37,688 nt of DNA from Thermosaccharophagus gerlachensis (GCA_041538025.1 JBGOEV010000020.1:1-37688), one strand, 5' to 3'; numbered from the stretch's first letter, positions 6,894-16,231 are shown. Numbers and translations are program-made. The notes: generated by a model from the sequence alone, not told the origin.

Positions 6894-7694
6894 ATGCAAT
6901 GGTGGTGGGCAGAAGTAGCTTTTGCGTTGGCAGTGATCCTCTTAGCCAACTGTGTTGATCTTTCATCTGCACAGCAACCAACCAAAAGGCTGCGCTTGCT
7001 TGTCGTCACTCACTCAGCAGGGTTCATGCACGAACCTGTTAAGCGCCCAGCACAAGACAGACTCTCGGTTTGTGAGGAAGTCATCATGGGGCTCGGACTG
7101 ATAACCGGCGTATACGATTGTGAATTCATCTACACAAAAGAGGACTGCCAAAAGCTTACACCGGATTACCTGAGGCAGTTTGACGGTTTCTTCTTTTACA
7201 CCACTGGCAATCTGCCGATACCTGAAGATGGGCGGGAGGCATTAATTAAGCTCGTCAAGGAGGGGAAAGGATTCATAGCTGCACACGCAGCAACCGATAC
7301 TTGGTATAACTACCCACCTTACGGTGAGATGATTGGCGCATACTTTGATGGTCATCCTTGGCATCAAAAAGTCCGTGTAATCGTTGAGGACAAACAACAC
7401 CCAGCGACAGCTCATCTTGGTGATGCGTTTGAGATTGTTGATGAGATTTATCAGTTCCGCGAACCATACTCAAGGGAGCGTCTCCATATCCTTTTGAGCT
7501 TGGACATTAATTCAGTTGATGTGAAGAAAGGCAGACGAAAAGATAATGACTACGCACTTGCGTGGGTCCAGCAGTTCGGGAAAGGACGTGTCTTTTACAC
7601 AGCGCTTGGACACGGAAACAACGTGTGGCGTGACGAACGCTTCCAAAAGCATTTGCTAAACGGAATACTGTGGGCACTCGGTGTGCTTAAGTGA
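6894..7694 (+). CDS. secreted ThuA-domain protein
   Basis: A 266-residue protein with an N-terminal signal peptide (hydrophobic residues about 7-20, likely cleavage after SSA) and one ThuA domain with a class I glutamine-amidotransferase-like fold. Family features are RLLVVTHSAGFMHE, the FDGFFFYTTGNLP strand, GKGFIAAHAATDTWYNYPPYGEMIGAYFDGHPW in pieces (around residues 122-155) and a C-terminal GKGRVFYTALGHGNNVW. ThuA-like proteins are tied to trehalose and other disaccharide use, often beside DUF1080 proteins and 3-keto-sugar oxidoreductases. A link to the DUF1080/AKR pair at the left edge is plausible but they are about 6 kb apart. GGGGTGATGAGAG precedes the ATG. The 3' end converges with the DUF3786 gene. 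Confidence 0.88.
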   Translation: MQWWWAEVAFALAVILLANCVDLSSAQQPTKRLRLLVVTHSAGFMHEPVKRPAQDRLSVCEEVIMGLGLITGVYDCEFIYTKEDCQKLTPDYLRQFDGFFFYTTGNLPIPEDGREALIKLVKEGKGFIAAHAATDTWYNYPPYGEMIGAYFDGHPWHQKVRVIVEDKQHPATAHLGDAFEIVDEIYQFREPYSRERLHILLSLDINSVDVKKGRRKDNDYALAWVQQFGKGRVFYTALGHGNNVWRDERFQKHLLNGILWALGVLK

Positions 7695-7714
7695 AATGCA
7701 ACATAAAGGCTACA

Positions 7715-8350
7715 TTACCTTTGCTCAATGAGCATATCAGCCATGTGCTCACAGAGGACGGCCACATCCTCTGTCGTTAAGTAGTCGCTAATTGAAGAGT
7801 CAAAGAGGATGCTTATATTTGCTGGCATCTCCTCATCGGCTACCCAAAAGGCTATAGTGATTGGCACTCTCGGCAACGCCCATATGCGCAACCCAACATC
7901 ACCATATTGAACCTCTTCAGCATCAAACCTCTTAGCAGCCCTTCTCAATCTGCTCCCGTCGTCATCACCAAAGGCTTGCAGGAGTGGCTTTTTAACTCTG
8001 CTGTCAAAGCTGACATAATAAGCAAGCCCGCCAAGAAGTTCTCTAAAGTCAATCAACCTACCAGTCAGCTCTTTTCCAGTGGCTTGCGCAAGGTAGTGCA
8101 GGACGAGGATCTTAAGTGTTATGGGTGCTACTTCGTTGGTTATGCACTCAACTTCACATTCGGGTTCCGCCACTTCGTAGATATCCCCAAGCAACTTTAA
8201 CCTTGCTTTGCCCTCCGCTTCAATGAAGGAAGCACCCGCAAGTTCACACTGGCGCTTTAAGTCAAGCTCCCTCAACTTTTGCTTTGCAAGTTCGTAAGCG
8301 GTTCTGTGCCCCTCTGCCTCACCAATTGGGGTTGATAAATCGCTTCCCAT
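7715..8350 (-). CDS. DUF3786 protein at the end of the Wood-Ljungdahl gene run
   Basis: This 211-residue, probably cytosolic protein matches what I know of DUF3786. It has a helical start with YELAKQKLRELD, then a FIEAEGKARLKLLGDIYEV-type strand pair, LVLHYLAQATGKELTGRLIDFRELLGG, a KPLLQAFG helix, ALPRVPITIAFWVADEE and SILFDSSISDYLTTEDVAVLCEHM near the C-terminus. DUF3786 genes are known from anaerobes, often with CO dehydrogenase/acetyl-CoA synthase genes; the molecular role is unknown. It lies 36 bases after acsE with GGAG before its ATG, so co-expression with acsDABCE-type genes is likely. Confidence 0.8.
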   Translation of the reverse strand: MGSDLSTPIGEAEGHRTAYELAKQKLRELDLKRQCELAGASFIEAEGKARLKLLGDIYEVAEPECEVECITNEVAPITLKILVLHYLAQATGKELTGRLIDFRELLGGLAYYVSFDSRVKKPLLQAFGDDDGSRLRRAAKRFDAEEVQYGDVGLRIWALPRVPITIAFWVADEEMPANISILFDSSISDYLTTEDVAVLCEHMADMLIEQR

Positions 8351-8386
8351 CTCGTTTTCACTCCAACTCCGTTTTAGGGCAATGGT

Positions 8387-9265
8387 TCACACCTCAAGCC
8401 ATGAGTGTGAGTAGACGACCTTCCCCATAAGCACAAGCGTTGTCTTCGCGTATATGCGTTCCTTTTCAGAGAGCTCATTCATGTTTGGTTTTTCGCCATC
8501 CATTATGCGGTGGACGAGGTTGACTATCTCTGGCATCTGTCCTCTTGCAAGCTTGATCAACTCTTCATCAAAAGCGTTCACAATGGCTGCATCCAGACCA
8601 TACTTCATAAGCATGGCAAGATAAGTTCGGTTCAAGTGTGGGCGGAGTTCCGTTGGAGTCCCATTTGAAACATTGGACAAGCCAACAATTGACTTGCATC
8701 CGGGAGCCAATTCCTTAAAAGCACTCATGAACTCAATGACTGAAAGCACCTGCCCTATGTCAGCCGATACTGGAGTCACTATTGGGTCAATCCATATGTC
8801 CTCAGGTTGCAATCCTGCATCTACAGCCCTTTGCACAAGTTCAAAGCATAGTGTTGCTCTCTCATCAGCATCTCTCGGCATCCCTTCAGTGCCCCAAAGC
8901 AAACCGACTACCGAGGCGTTATACTTCACCGCGAGTGGCAACATCCTTTCAAGTCTTTCTGGCTGAAGCGATATTGAGTTAATCAACGCTTTGCCACGAT
9001 GGACCTTTAAACCGGCTTCCATTGCATCTGGGTTTGTTGTATCAAGCGACATGGGCAAGTCAACCACTTCTTGGACAGTCTTGACTATCCACTCCATTAG
9101 CTGTGGACCATCACGCCTCGCAGGACCGATGTTCAAGTCAAGGTAATCCATCCCAGCTGCAGCCTGCTGTTTGGCGAGCTCTTGAATGGTTGCTGCATCT
9201 CGGTTTCTTATTGCAGCCCCAATCGTCTTTGACATTATGTTTATGTTTTCGCCGATGAGTATCAT
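8387..9265 (-). CDS. acsE: methyltetrahydrofolate:corrinoid/iron-sulfur protein methyltransferase
   Basis: Transfers the methyl group of methyl-tetrahydrofolate to the Co(I) corrinoid of AcsCD, linking the methyl and carbonyl branches of the Wood-Ljungdahl pathway. The protein is a 292-residue pterin-binding TIM barrel. It opens with MILIGENIN, followed by DYLDLNIGPA, MSLDTTNPDAMEAGL, ALINSIS, IDPIVTPV, and LSNVSNG followed by NRTYLAMLMKYGLDAAI. The Asp and Asn residues in these motifs match the folate-binding set of Moorella AcsE. The ATG at 9265 is preceded by GAGGTGG; the longer TTG frame to 9280 would run through that Shine-Dalgarno. It lies 34 bases downstream of acsC. Confidence 0.95.
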   Translation of the reverse strand: MILIGENINIMSKTIGAAIRNRDAATIQELAKQQAAAGMDYLDLNIGPARRDGPQLMEWIVKTVQEVVDLPMSLDTTNPDAMEAGLKVHRGKALINSISLQPERLERMLPLAVKYNASVVGLLWGTEGMPRDADERATLCFELVQRAVDAGLQPEDIWIDPIVTPVSADIGQVLSVIEFMSAFKELAPGCKSIVGLSNVSNGTPTELRPHLNRTYLAMLMKYGLDAAIVNAFDEELIKLARGQMPEIVNLVHRIMDGEKPNMNELSEKERIYAKTTLVLMGKVVYSHSWLEV

Positions 9266-9299
9266 CGCCAACCACCTCAATGTGTCTATTTACATCGCT

Positions 9300-10655
9300 T
9301 CAGCTACCTGACCAGACATTGCGCAGATACGCTGGTATGTATGCAGCTTCTCTCGGTCCAACGAGTATCTCCCACTCGCCACCAAGCTCTTCCTCAAGGG
9401 CACCACTCTCTGGTGCAAGGTATCCGGGTATGATGAGCTTGCGATGCTTAACTTTGTTTTCAATGCCACACTTCTTGACGAATGGCGCTATAACATCGGC
9501 TGTAAACTTTCCACCAGCCCACGCAGTCATCACAGACAACCCTTCCGTGTCTTTAACAAGTAGCCAAGATGGAACACGGCTGTTCTCAATCTCTGTTGAA
9601 ACAAGGAAGTATGTGAGTGAGAAGTTGCAAGTCAAAAGCACCGGCGAATTTTCATCTGGCTTCCCTATCTCGTAAATCCCTTCCTCAACTGCGAGTGGTC
9701 TCCTTGGATCTGTGTAGATGTTCATCCTGGCAAGTAAAAGCGGGTAAAGAGAATGACCTTGAAAATCTGAGAGCACGATTATCCCACCATACTTGGCTAC
9801 AAATATTGCCCCAATGAGTGTCTGCATAAGCAAATCATCACTCATCTCACAAGCCAATACAATCGTCGGGAAACCAACTTCCCTCACTTTGCTGACCAAT
9901 GCTGCTCTCCTTAAGACAACGTGGTGGATGAATGCTTCCTTGAGAGAGCGTGCACCAGTGTCAATTACGATTTCTTTCAAGCCATGTTGCATTGCCTTTG
10001 ATGTCAAATCTGCTACGCTGTTCAAACCGTCACCCTTGACAGCAAGGGGACATGAATACTCCTTTGAAAGCTCTATCATCTCGTCAATGTTGTCCTTGGT
10101 AGCAGCATAGATGAGTGGGCGTCTATGCGCGCAAACCTCAAGCGCTGCTGATTGGATTTTTGGATCGTAACTCATCAATATGATGCATCCATCGGACTTC
10201 TCAACGAAGCGCTTAACAACATCGGTATACCTTTGCGAACTCCCTGAATCACAACGCAAGGCAGCCATCTCCGGCTTTAGTATGAACCCTGCCCTCTCAA
10301 AGACGAATTTGCTCAACTTGTCTATTCGCTCATCAATTTCCGTATCATCAACAGCATCGCTGATTAGGATGGCAATCCCGGGAGGGTTAACGAAAGTTTT
10401 ATCGTGTCTAAAGAGCACAGTTTCACCGCCCACTTTTACAACTTGACCATCCTTACCTATCACTACTTCCCTCTGCGGTGGCGCCGATACTTCAGCCAAC
10501 TTTTCCCTCGCTTCTTCTGAGATGTATGGGCATGCCTCAAGTTCTGCCTTCCCTTGAGCCAAGTTCATAGCAAACGCAAGGCATGTAGGAACGCCACACT
10601 CACCACAATTTTTCTTTGGCAGTAGTTTAAATATCTCAATGCCACTTAATGGCAT
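9300..10655 (-). CDS. acsC: corrinoid/iron-sulfur protein large subunit
   Basis: Large (gamma) subunit of the corrinoid/iron-sulfur protein, which carries methyl between AcsE and acetyl-CoA synthase. The N-terminal domain binds a low-potential 4Fe-4S cluster through C17-x2-C20-x4-C25 and C42. A TIM-barrel domain follows, then a C-terminal B12-binding domain (TAWAGGKFTADVIAPFV region near residues 375-400). Length is 451 residues, as expected. GGAGGG precedes the ATG. The gene sits between acsB and acsE. The cluster Cys residues are intact, so the protein should be active when supplied with a corrinoid; the cobUTS genes upstream fit this demand. Confidence 0.95.
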   Translation of the reverse strand: MPLSGIEIFKLLPKKNCGECGVPTCLAFAMNLAQGKAELEACPYISEEAREKLAEVSAPPQREVVIGKDGQVVKVGGETVLFRHDKTFVNPPGIAILISDAVDDTEIDERIDKLSKFVFERAGFILKPEMAALRCDSGSSQRYTDVVKRFVEKSDGCIILMSYDPKIQSAALEVCAHRRPLIYAATKDNIDEMIELSKEYSCPLAVKGDGLNSVADLTSKAMQHGLKEIVIDTGARSLKEAFIHHVVLRRAALVSKVREVGFPTIVLACEMSDDLLMQTLIGAIFVAKYGGIIVLSDFQGHSLYPLLLARMNIYTDPRRPLAVEEGIYEIGKPDENSPVLLTCNFSLTYFLVSTEIENSRVPSWLLVKDTEGLSVMTAWAGGKFTADVIAPFVKKCGIENKVKHRKLIIPGYLAPESGALEEELGGEWEILVGPREAAYIPAYLRNVWSGS

Positions 10656-10684
10656 GGCTGTTCCCTCCGATCCTGCAATTGCAT

Positions 10685-12886
10685 TTAACCGATGATTGGA
10701 GGCATCTCAAGCGCAGGATGCCCCTTCTCTTGGAGGTAAGGCAAAATCTCCTCCTCAGTAACACCAACCGTCTCATCGGCTATCATGTCAACCGTCATCC
10801 CGACTTCCTCAAGGCGTTTGACCAACTTCTCGCCAAGCTCTTCCTTCAACATCCTCGGCATCCATACAAGCCTCTTTATACCACCATCTCCTTGTAACCA
10901 TTTACGCTGCACAATCCAAATCTTTGCGTGTCCAACGAAACCGGGTGTGCTCACGCCTCCACCTATTGTCCCTGCGAGTGTAGTGAACTTCATCCCGCAT
11001 GGTGTCATGCCAGTATACTCTCTATTGACAGTCATGACTCCGTTACAAAGTGGCAAGACAACTGTTATGCACTCACAGCACCCACATGTTGTCATCGGGC
11101 TATCAACAACGCTGTAGAAGTTATAGCCCTCAATTGCTCCTCTTGACGTTTTCTTAACAAACTCATCAACCCCTTTCCACCTACCCTTCAACCTGTCTAT
11201 GCACTCGCCGTATTGCACTGGTTGGTTTGGTCCTTCGGGATTCACTTCATACATCGCCTTAGCATCCAACCATGTATAAGCGCCGCAAAGCCCCGGGCGC
11301 TCTGGGCTTATCACGCACACATGAGTTGGAGCGAAAGACTGACAAAGAACACATGAGTAGAAAACATCCACATCCTCATCCTTGAGCCCTTCCATCCTTG
11401 CGTCCCTTGCTTGATAAATATGGCGTGCTTCATCATGCAACCTGCGGACATCTTCCTCGTTTGTGAAGATAGTCACTTGAACCTTGTCCAGTATGTTTCC
11501 GAAGTCTTGATGGAACCTCGCATGCAGTATTTCACCTATGTGCCTCAGCCTGAAGCCTTGCCCAAATGCCCCTTTGCTAATCCTTAGCCAAACTATGTCT
11601 CTTTGACCCATGTGGAACACGCCTTGAGCATAGTTGATGAAGTGGTGTATCTGGCGCTCAAGTATCGGCTCAAAGTCCTCCTGCATCTTTCTACCAGCAA
11701 CTTCAACCAAGATTGCAAGTGGCATTGCCCCACCCTCTTCAACAGTTTCAATGTCTGGACCTACCAACTCAATTCTCCCGTCTTGGACTTCATCCATCCT
11801 GCGCATCCTACATAGCTCAAGCGCAAGTGTTCTATTGCCACCAAACTCAACATGCAAGTCCCCTTTCCTCACTCTCTCGCCCTCAAATGCTGGACCGTAG
11901 GCTACAGGGACTGGCACCTTTGTGATAGTTACTTTGAGACCGCGCACCTCAATAGCTTTTGAGACAATCTCCGTATGAGGCACATTTGAAACAACGTGCT
12001 CGTATGTGCAGATACCAGTCGGTAGAACCTGAGGTATCGGGCTATCAGCAATTGTTGGGAAGCCCCAATTTATTGCTCCAGCTGCGTTTGCATACCACTC
12101 ATCTGTAACGAAGCCCAAAGCCAAAACAAACGCAAATACTCTGTCTTTATTGTAGATGAGGATGCGCCTATACTCACCCGGCTTTATCCCGCCAAAAGCC
12201 ATTGCAACTCTTGTTGCAAACCCTATTGAGAAAACCGTTGCCGAAGTATCTGGACCAAACGGCACAAGCCGTGTTGTCCAACCAACTTGCACTCCTGCCT
12301 CAACAAGCTGTTCAGCCATCCTTACACCATTGTTTTCGGAGCACATGAAGACATAAAGATTTTTCTCCTGTAGCTCCCTTGCTATCTTCACGGCTGTTTC
12401 AGTATCTGGAGGCGCTCCAAGTATGGCAGCGAAACCAGGTGCAGTCCCATCAACGAATTCAACGCCTCTCTTTCGCATGATTATGTCATCAGCTGCACCA
12501 AGCCATATGTTCTCGTCCGTTGGCTCTTCCCCATGCACATACACATTCGGATTCTCAAGATACTTGATTGCCTCAATGATTTCCTCAGCGAAGAATGTAG
12601 CCATACCTGCATCAAGCGCTGGTGCAAGGTATGGCAAATGCACTTTCTCCCTAACAGGTGGTGGTAGGAGCCTCCTGCACAGCTTTAGGACTTGTTCCAT
12701 ATCACCGAGTGTTCGCACAGGTATCCCGGTTATGCCATAGATGATGGGCAAGTAATATGCGGTGTTTGGGAAGCCAACCTCTTGTTTTGGACCCCACTTG
12801 TCCATTGCCTCACGCCACTTCTCCTCAGCCCTCGCGACTATCTTATGAGCGCCTCTTATGGCAGCAGAGCATATTAGCTTTGACAT
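10685..12886 (-). CDS. acsB: CO-methylating acetyl-CoA synthase
   Basis: Condenses a methyl group from the corrinoid protein, CO from CO dehydrogenase and CoA into acetyl-CoA. It is 733 residues, full length compared with the Moorella enzyme, including the N-terminal domain that docks CO dehydrogenase. The A-cluster ligands are all present: C-x2-C-x8-C-x9-C starting at SCVLCQSFAPTHVC and ending at GLCGA bind the 4Fe-4S part. TTCGCCEC supplies the Cys-Gly-Cys that holds the distal nickel. GGGGTGAG lies seven bases before the ATG, and the gene starts 16 bases after the end of the CO dehydrogenase gene. No maturation gene (cooC/acsF) is seen in the window. Confidence 0.97.
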   Translation of the reverse strand: MSKLICSAAIRGAHKIVARAEEKWREAMDKWGPKQEVGFPNTAYYLPIIYGITGIPVRTLGDMEQVLKLCRRLLPPPVREKVHLPYLAPALDAGMATFFAEEIIEAIKYLENPNVYVHGEEPTDENIWLGAADDIIMRKRGVEFVDGTAPGFAAILGAPPDTETAVKIARELQEKNLYVFMCSENNGVRMAEQLVEAGVQVGWTTRLVPFGPDTSATVFSIGFATRVAMAFGGIKPGEYRRILIYNKDRVFAFVLALGFVTDEWYANAAGAINWGFPTIADSPIPQVLPTGICTYEHVVSNVPHTEIVSKAIEVRGLKVTITKVPVPVAYGPAFEGERVRKGDLHVEFGGNRTLALELCRMRRMDEVQDGRIELVGPDIETVEEGGAMPLAILVEVAGRKMQEDFEPILERQIHHFINYAQGVFHMGQRDIVWLRISKGAFGQGFRLRHIGEILHARFHQDFGNILDKVQVTIFTNEEDVRRLHDEARHIYQARDARMEGLKDEDVDVFYSCVLCQSFAPTHVCVISPERPGLCGAYTWLDAKAMYEVNPEGPNQPVQYGECIDRLKGRWKGVDEFVKKTSRGAIEGYNFYSVVDSPMTTCGCCECITVVLPLCNGVMTVNREYTGMTPCGMKFTTLAGTIGGGVSTPGFVGHAKIWIVQRKWLQGDGGIKRLVWMPRMLKEELGEKLVKRLEEVGMTVDMIADETVGVTEEEILPYLQEKGHPALEMPPIIG

Positions 12887-12902
12887 ACATTAGCTCACCC
12901 CT

Positions 12903-14846
12903 TTAGACAGCTTCAAGCTGGCGTCTCATCGCCATGTCAAACAGTATGCGCTCACGAGCTTTATCAATTCCAAGCGCCTTGCGCTTCTCGTCAATGTGCT
13001 TTATCATTAACTTAGCCATCTCCTCTGGGTCTGGTTCAAAAGCCCATCTCGCCTTGAAAAGCTTCTCCATATCTCTGAAGAGCCAGTTTGAGACAGCCTC
13101 ATTTCCGAGCGTGGGATAATGCACTCCAAACACTGTGAAGACGCCAGAGGCAACAAAATACATCCCTATTGCTATAGCTTTCTCTGACATCCACTCAGGT
13201 GCTGCGCCTGCAGCAGGCAGGTCGCTTATGTCATCTCCTAAGCCACCCTCTTTGACCATCGCAGTCGCTGCAATAAGTATACGGCTATTATCAACACAAG
13301 AACCCATATGCAAAACTGGCGGTATGCCAACAGCCTCGCAGACCTCCCCAAGCCCATCACCTGTATACTTGAGAGCCTCATCTGGATTCATCAAGCCAGC
13401 CTTCGCACACGCCATTGCAGCGCATCCTGTCTCAAGGACAAGCACATCGTTTTTTATGAGCTCTTTCACGAGTGTCACTATTGCGCTGTCTTGAGCGACT
13501 CTCGGGTTGTTACACCCGACTACCCCTGCAACACCCCTTATGCGCCCGCCAATTATGTTGTCATTCAGAGGGCGATAAGATGCCCTGAAAAGCCCACCAA
13601 GGAGATATGTTATGGTCTCGTGGCTGAAACCTGCAACCAAATCAACAGCATAGTTAGGAACATAACCATTTGCCCCTCGCTTGCTAAACTCTTCAATCGC
13701 TATCTCAACGAGCTTCCTTGCGGACTCAAGCGCGTTGTGCTCATTAAACTCAATGTGCATTGCGCCCTGTATCTTAGCCTTGGGCGATGTTGTTATAATT
13801 CGCCCATGATAGCACTCGGCTATCTCAGGAAGTGACTGCATTACACATTGCACATCTACAACCATCGCATCAACTACTCCAGTTACAAGCGCAACCTCTT
13901 GCTGTAAGAAGTTGCCAGCAAGCGGTATACCGTGTCGCATAAGCACTTCATTTGCTGTGCAACATATACCAGCGATGTTGATGCCCTTTGCACCCTTCTT
14001 CCTTGCAAGCTCAACGAGTGAAGGCTCCCTTGAGGCTATAACAACCATCTCCGAAAGCAAAGGCTCATGACCGTGGACGATGATGTTGACATGGTCTGGC
14101 TTTAGAACACCTAAGTTAACTTGGCTGACTGTTGGGTATGGTGTCCCAAAGAGCACATCTTGAATCTCCGTTGCGAGCATTGAGCCACCCCAGCCATCGG
14201 CGAGTGCCACCCTCGCAGCATGCATTAATATGTGCTCATAATCTTGGTCAGTGCCCATATGCGTCCTATGGAGTGCTTCCGTTATTTCCCTATCAATGCC
14301 TCTCGGAGTTACTCCAAGCTCACGCCAAATCTGTTGACGCCTGAGAGGTGCACGCTTGATGAAAAGGAGTTCGCCCTCTTGCTTGCCGAACTCCGCGAGA
14401 GCTATTGTCGCGACATCTCTTGCTATCTCCTCAATCTTCCGCCCAGAAGTCTCAACGCCAAAGTCCATAGCAAGCTTTATGAGCTTCATCTCATCTTTAA
14501 TTTCGTAGTCCTTTGTCTCACCGTTAGCAACCGCAAGTAACAGCTCAGCTGCAGCTCTTCCATGGTCAGCATGCGCAGCAGCACCACCAGCAACAATACG
14601 CAAGAAATTCCTCGCAACAACAGTTTCTTGAGTTGCACCACACACTCCTTTAGGTGGTTCCTCTCCCTTCTTAGCAACGAGCCTACAAGGTCCCATGTTG
14701 CATAGCTTACAGCATATTCCGTCCCTGCCGATTGGGCATGGACGCATCAATTCAACCCTGTCAAATGCTGTCATAACGCCGTCGTCTTTTGCCTTCTTGA
14801 GCATCTCAAGCACAGCAGGGTCTATAGTGCGGTTTTCCTCGTTCAT
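12903..14846 (-). CDS. cooS: anaerobic nickel CO dehydrogenase catalytic subunit
   Basis: Reversibly interconverts CO2 and CO at the Ni-Fe-S C-cluster and channels CO to acetyl-CoA synthase. The 647-residue protein shows the D-cluster cysteines C37 and C45 and the B-cluster set C46, C49, C54 and C69, the same spacing as CooS of Carboxydothermus. C-cluster regions include a His in VHGHEPLLSEM, GICCTANEVL, VDVQCVMQSLP, GCAAMACAKAG and HMGSCVDNSRI. Context (acsD on one side, acsB on the other) makes it the AcsA partner of acetyl-CoA synthase rather than a respiratory CooS. AAGGGGGT precedes the ATG by about nine bases. It could equally be named acsA. Confidence 0.96.
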   Translation of the reverse strand: MNEENRTIDPAVLEMLKKAKDDGVMTAFDRVELMRPCPIGRDGICCKLCNMGPCRLVAKKGEEPPKGVCGATQETVVARNFLRIVAGGAAAHADHGRAAAELLLAVANGETKDYEIKDEMKLIKLAMDFGVETSGRKIEEIARDVATIALAEFGKQEGELLFIKRAPLRRQQIWRELGVTPRGIDREITEALHRTHMGTDQDYEHILMHAARVALADGWGGSMLATEIQDVLFGTPYPTVSQVNLGVLKPDHVNIIVHGHEPLLSEMVVIASREPSLVELARKKGAKGINIAGICCTANEVLMRHGIPLAGNFLQQEVALVTGVVDAMVVDVQCVMQSLPEIAECYHGRIITTSPKAKIQGAMHIEFNEHNALESARKLVEIAIEEFSKRGANGYVPNYAVDLVAGFSHETITYLLGGLFRASYRPLNDNIIGGRIRGVAGVVGCNNPRVAQDSAIVTLVKELIKNDVLVLETGCAAMACAKAGLMNPDEALKYTGDGLGEVCEAVGIPPVLHMGSCVDNSRILIAATAMVKEGGLGDDISDLPAAGAAPEWMSEKAIAIGMYFVASGVFTVFGVHYPTLGNEAVSNWLFRDMEKLFKARWAFEPDPEEMAKLMIKHIDEKRKALGIDKARERILFDMAMRRQLEAV

Positions 14847-14896
14847 GCTTCAGATACCCCCTTGAGGCTCAAAAATTGAAAGCACACGCTAAGCGT

Positions 14897-15844
14897 TTAC
14901 GCGTTCATAAGTTCGTTCAATGCCTGCCTCACAAGCTTAACAGCATCAGGATGACGCATCACGAGTATATCAGCACCAGCGAGTGAAAGAAGCATTGCTG
15001 TTATTGCTTCCATCAACACCCCTCTATGCTTTGCGTTCCCAAGCAACGGGGCTTCCTCTTCACTCATTTTCGCTTCCTTCGTGCCCCACACTTCCTTGGC
15101 AACATTGCAGATTATGGGGAAGGCAAGCCTCTCATCCTCATGTAGCAAAGCTGCAACCCTTATCCGTTCCATCACCGAGTATGTGTATTCAATTCCGTAT
15201 CCAAGCCCACCTACAGTTGGATCAATGATGATTTGCTCGTCTGGAACACCCAAGTTTGAAAGCAGTATGTTAAGCTGTTTTGCAAGGTTTATATCTATCG
15301 GCGTCGAGGCAGCAACAACTTGATTGCAAGCGATTGACTGCGCACCAACCCTTGTATAAATCTTCTCCACAACAGGTCCAACAACTATGCGTTTACCCTC
15401 ACAAAGCTCGCACACCAACCTCAATGTCTCCACATCTTTCGCCTCATTACCACATCCCCAAACAATCAACGGAACTTCAATCGCGTCTGAAAGCTCTTTT
15501 GCTATCTTTGCTGCCTCTTCAGACGGTCTATCCATGCCATATGGGTCTGTGCTGGCAAGTTGAAGGCAAATCATCTCAGCACCATACTGGTCAATACATT
15601 TTCTTGCCCATGCAATTGGGTCGTTCATTACATCGCTGTAAACTTCAAGAAGCGCCGGTGGCCAATCTGTAGGCGGATAATCATACACATCCATTGCTAT
15701 GCGTATCGGGTTCGGCATTTCGCCTTCAAATGTGTAAAAGGGCAAACAACTCTCACCACCGACCTTCACCGCCTTCTCGCCAACGCCTATCACTACCTCC
15801 TTTATCCTGCCTGTGTATGTTTCCTTCGGTATCTTTAATTCCAT
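14897..15844 (-). CDS. acsD: corrinoid/iron-sulfur protein small subunit
   Basis: Small (beta) subunit of the corrinoid/iron-sulfur protein, partner of AcsC. The 315-residue TIM-barrel protein starts MELKIPKETYTGRIKEV, followed by GGESCLPFYTFEGEMPN, CLQLASTDPYG, VWGCGNEAKDVE and IIDPTVGGLGYGIEYTYSVMERIR, all typical for AcsD/CdhD. I placed the start at 15844 because GGGGTGGGGG lies just upstream and the N-terminus then matches the family. The longer frame to 15895 adds an unrelated Gly-rich head. It lies 63 bases downstream of the 72-residue unknown gene and 50 bases before cooS. Confidence 0.95.
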   Translation of the reverse strand: MELKIPKETYTGRIKEVVIGVGEKAVKVGGESCLPFYTFEGEMPNPIRIAMDVYDYPPTDWPPALLEVYSDVMNDPIAWARKCIDQYGAEMICLQLASTDPYGMDRPSEEAAKIAKELSDAIEVPLIVWGCGNEAKDVETLRLVCELCEGKRIVVGPVVEKIYTRVGAQSIACNQVVAASTPIDINLAKQLNILLSNLGVPDEQIIIDPTVGGLGYGIEYTYSVMERIRVAALLHEDERLAFPIICNVAKEVWGTKEAKMSEEEAPLLGNAKHRGVLMEAITAMLLSLAGADILVMRHPDAVKLVRQALNELMNA

Positions 15845-15907
15845 TTGTCCCCCACCCCTTGTAAGACCAGCATTACGCTCGGAGGAGCAAGCCATTCGGC
15901 AGTTAAA

Positions 15908-16126
15908 CTAAGCTGGCGTCTTGCGCTTCTCGGAACCATACCATTCAGTGCTATACCAATAGCGCTCAGCATAACGCAGATACTTCTCTATCTCCTCTCG
16001 AGTTTGCAGTTTCCTTTGCCAATTGCCCTCGCCTTCTGGTTCTGGCTTCCCTGGCTCATAGGTCTCGCCAAGTATTTCAACCTCAATCCCATCGTAGTTT
16101 TTTCTTCTTTCCGTTGGCATCTCCAT
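15908..16126 (-). CDS. small unknown protein at the head of the acs genes
   Basis: I do not recognise this 72-residue protein. It is hydrophilic. The N-terminal half is rich in Glu, Gly and Pro (ETYEPGKPEPEGEG), and the C-terminal half is a charged helix with many Tyr/Trp (YLRYAERYWYSTEW). There is no signal peptide, membrane segment or Cys. AGGAG lies eight bases before its ATG, which supports a real gene. It stands between cobS and acsD on the same strand, spaced like an operon member. An accessory or assembly role for the corrinoid or CO dehydrogenase system is only inferred from position. Confidence 0.7.
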   Translation of the reverse strand: MEMPTERRKNYDGIEVEILGETYEPGKPEPEGEGNWQRKLQTREEIEKYLRYAERYWYSTEWYGSEKRKTPA

Positions 16127-16135
16127 GGCTGATCA

Positions 16136-16147
16136 CTCCTTTCGGAG
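16136..16147 (-). promoter_or_regulatory. hairpin covering a ribosome binding site
   Basis: On the transcript, CTCC-GAAA-GGAG forms a 4-bp stem with a GNRA tetraloop, and its 3' arm is the Shine-Dalgarno of the 72-residue gene. It could lower translation of that gene, but a 4-bp stem is weak, especially in a thermophile. Confidence 0.3.
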
Positions 16148-16231
16148 AAACCATTAGTAGCGTAAGTTGCAACTTTTTTGCCTCGGTGTAACGAGTAGGG
16201 TTTACCAATGCTTCGCAAAATCCAACCCATC

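Noticed and set aside
13308..13835. A 175-codon frame antisense to the CO dehydrogenase gene
   Set aside because: It lies wholly opposite a well-conserved gene and has no family features; it is a shadow of codon usage.
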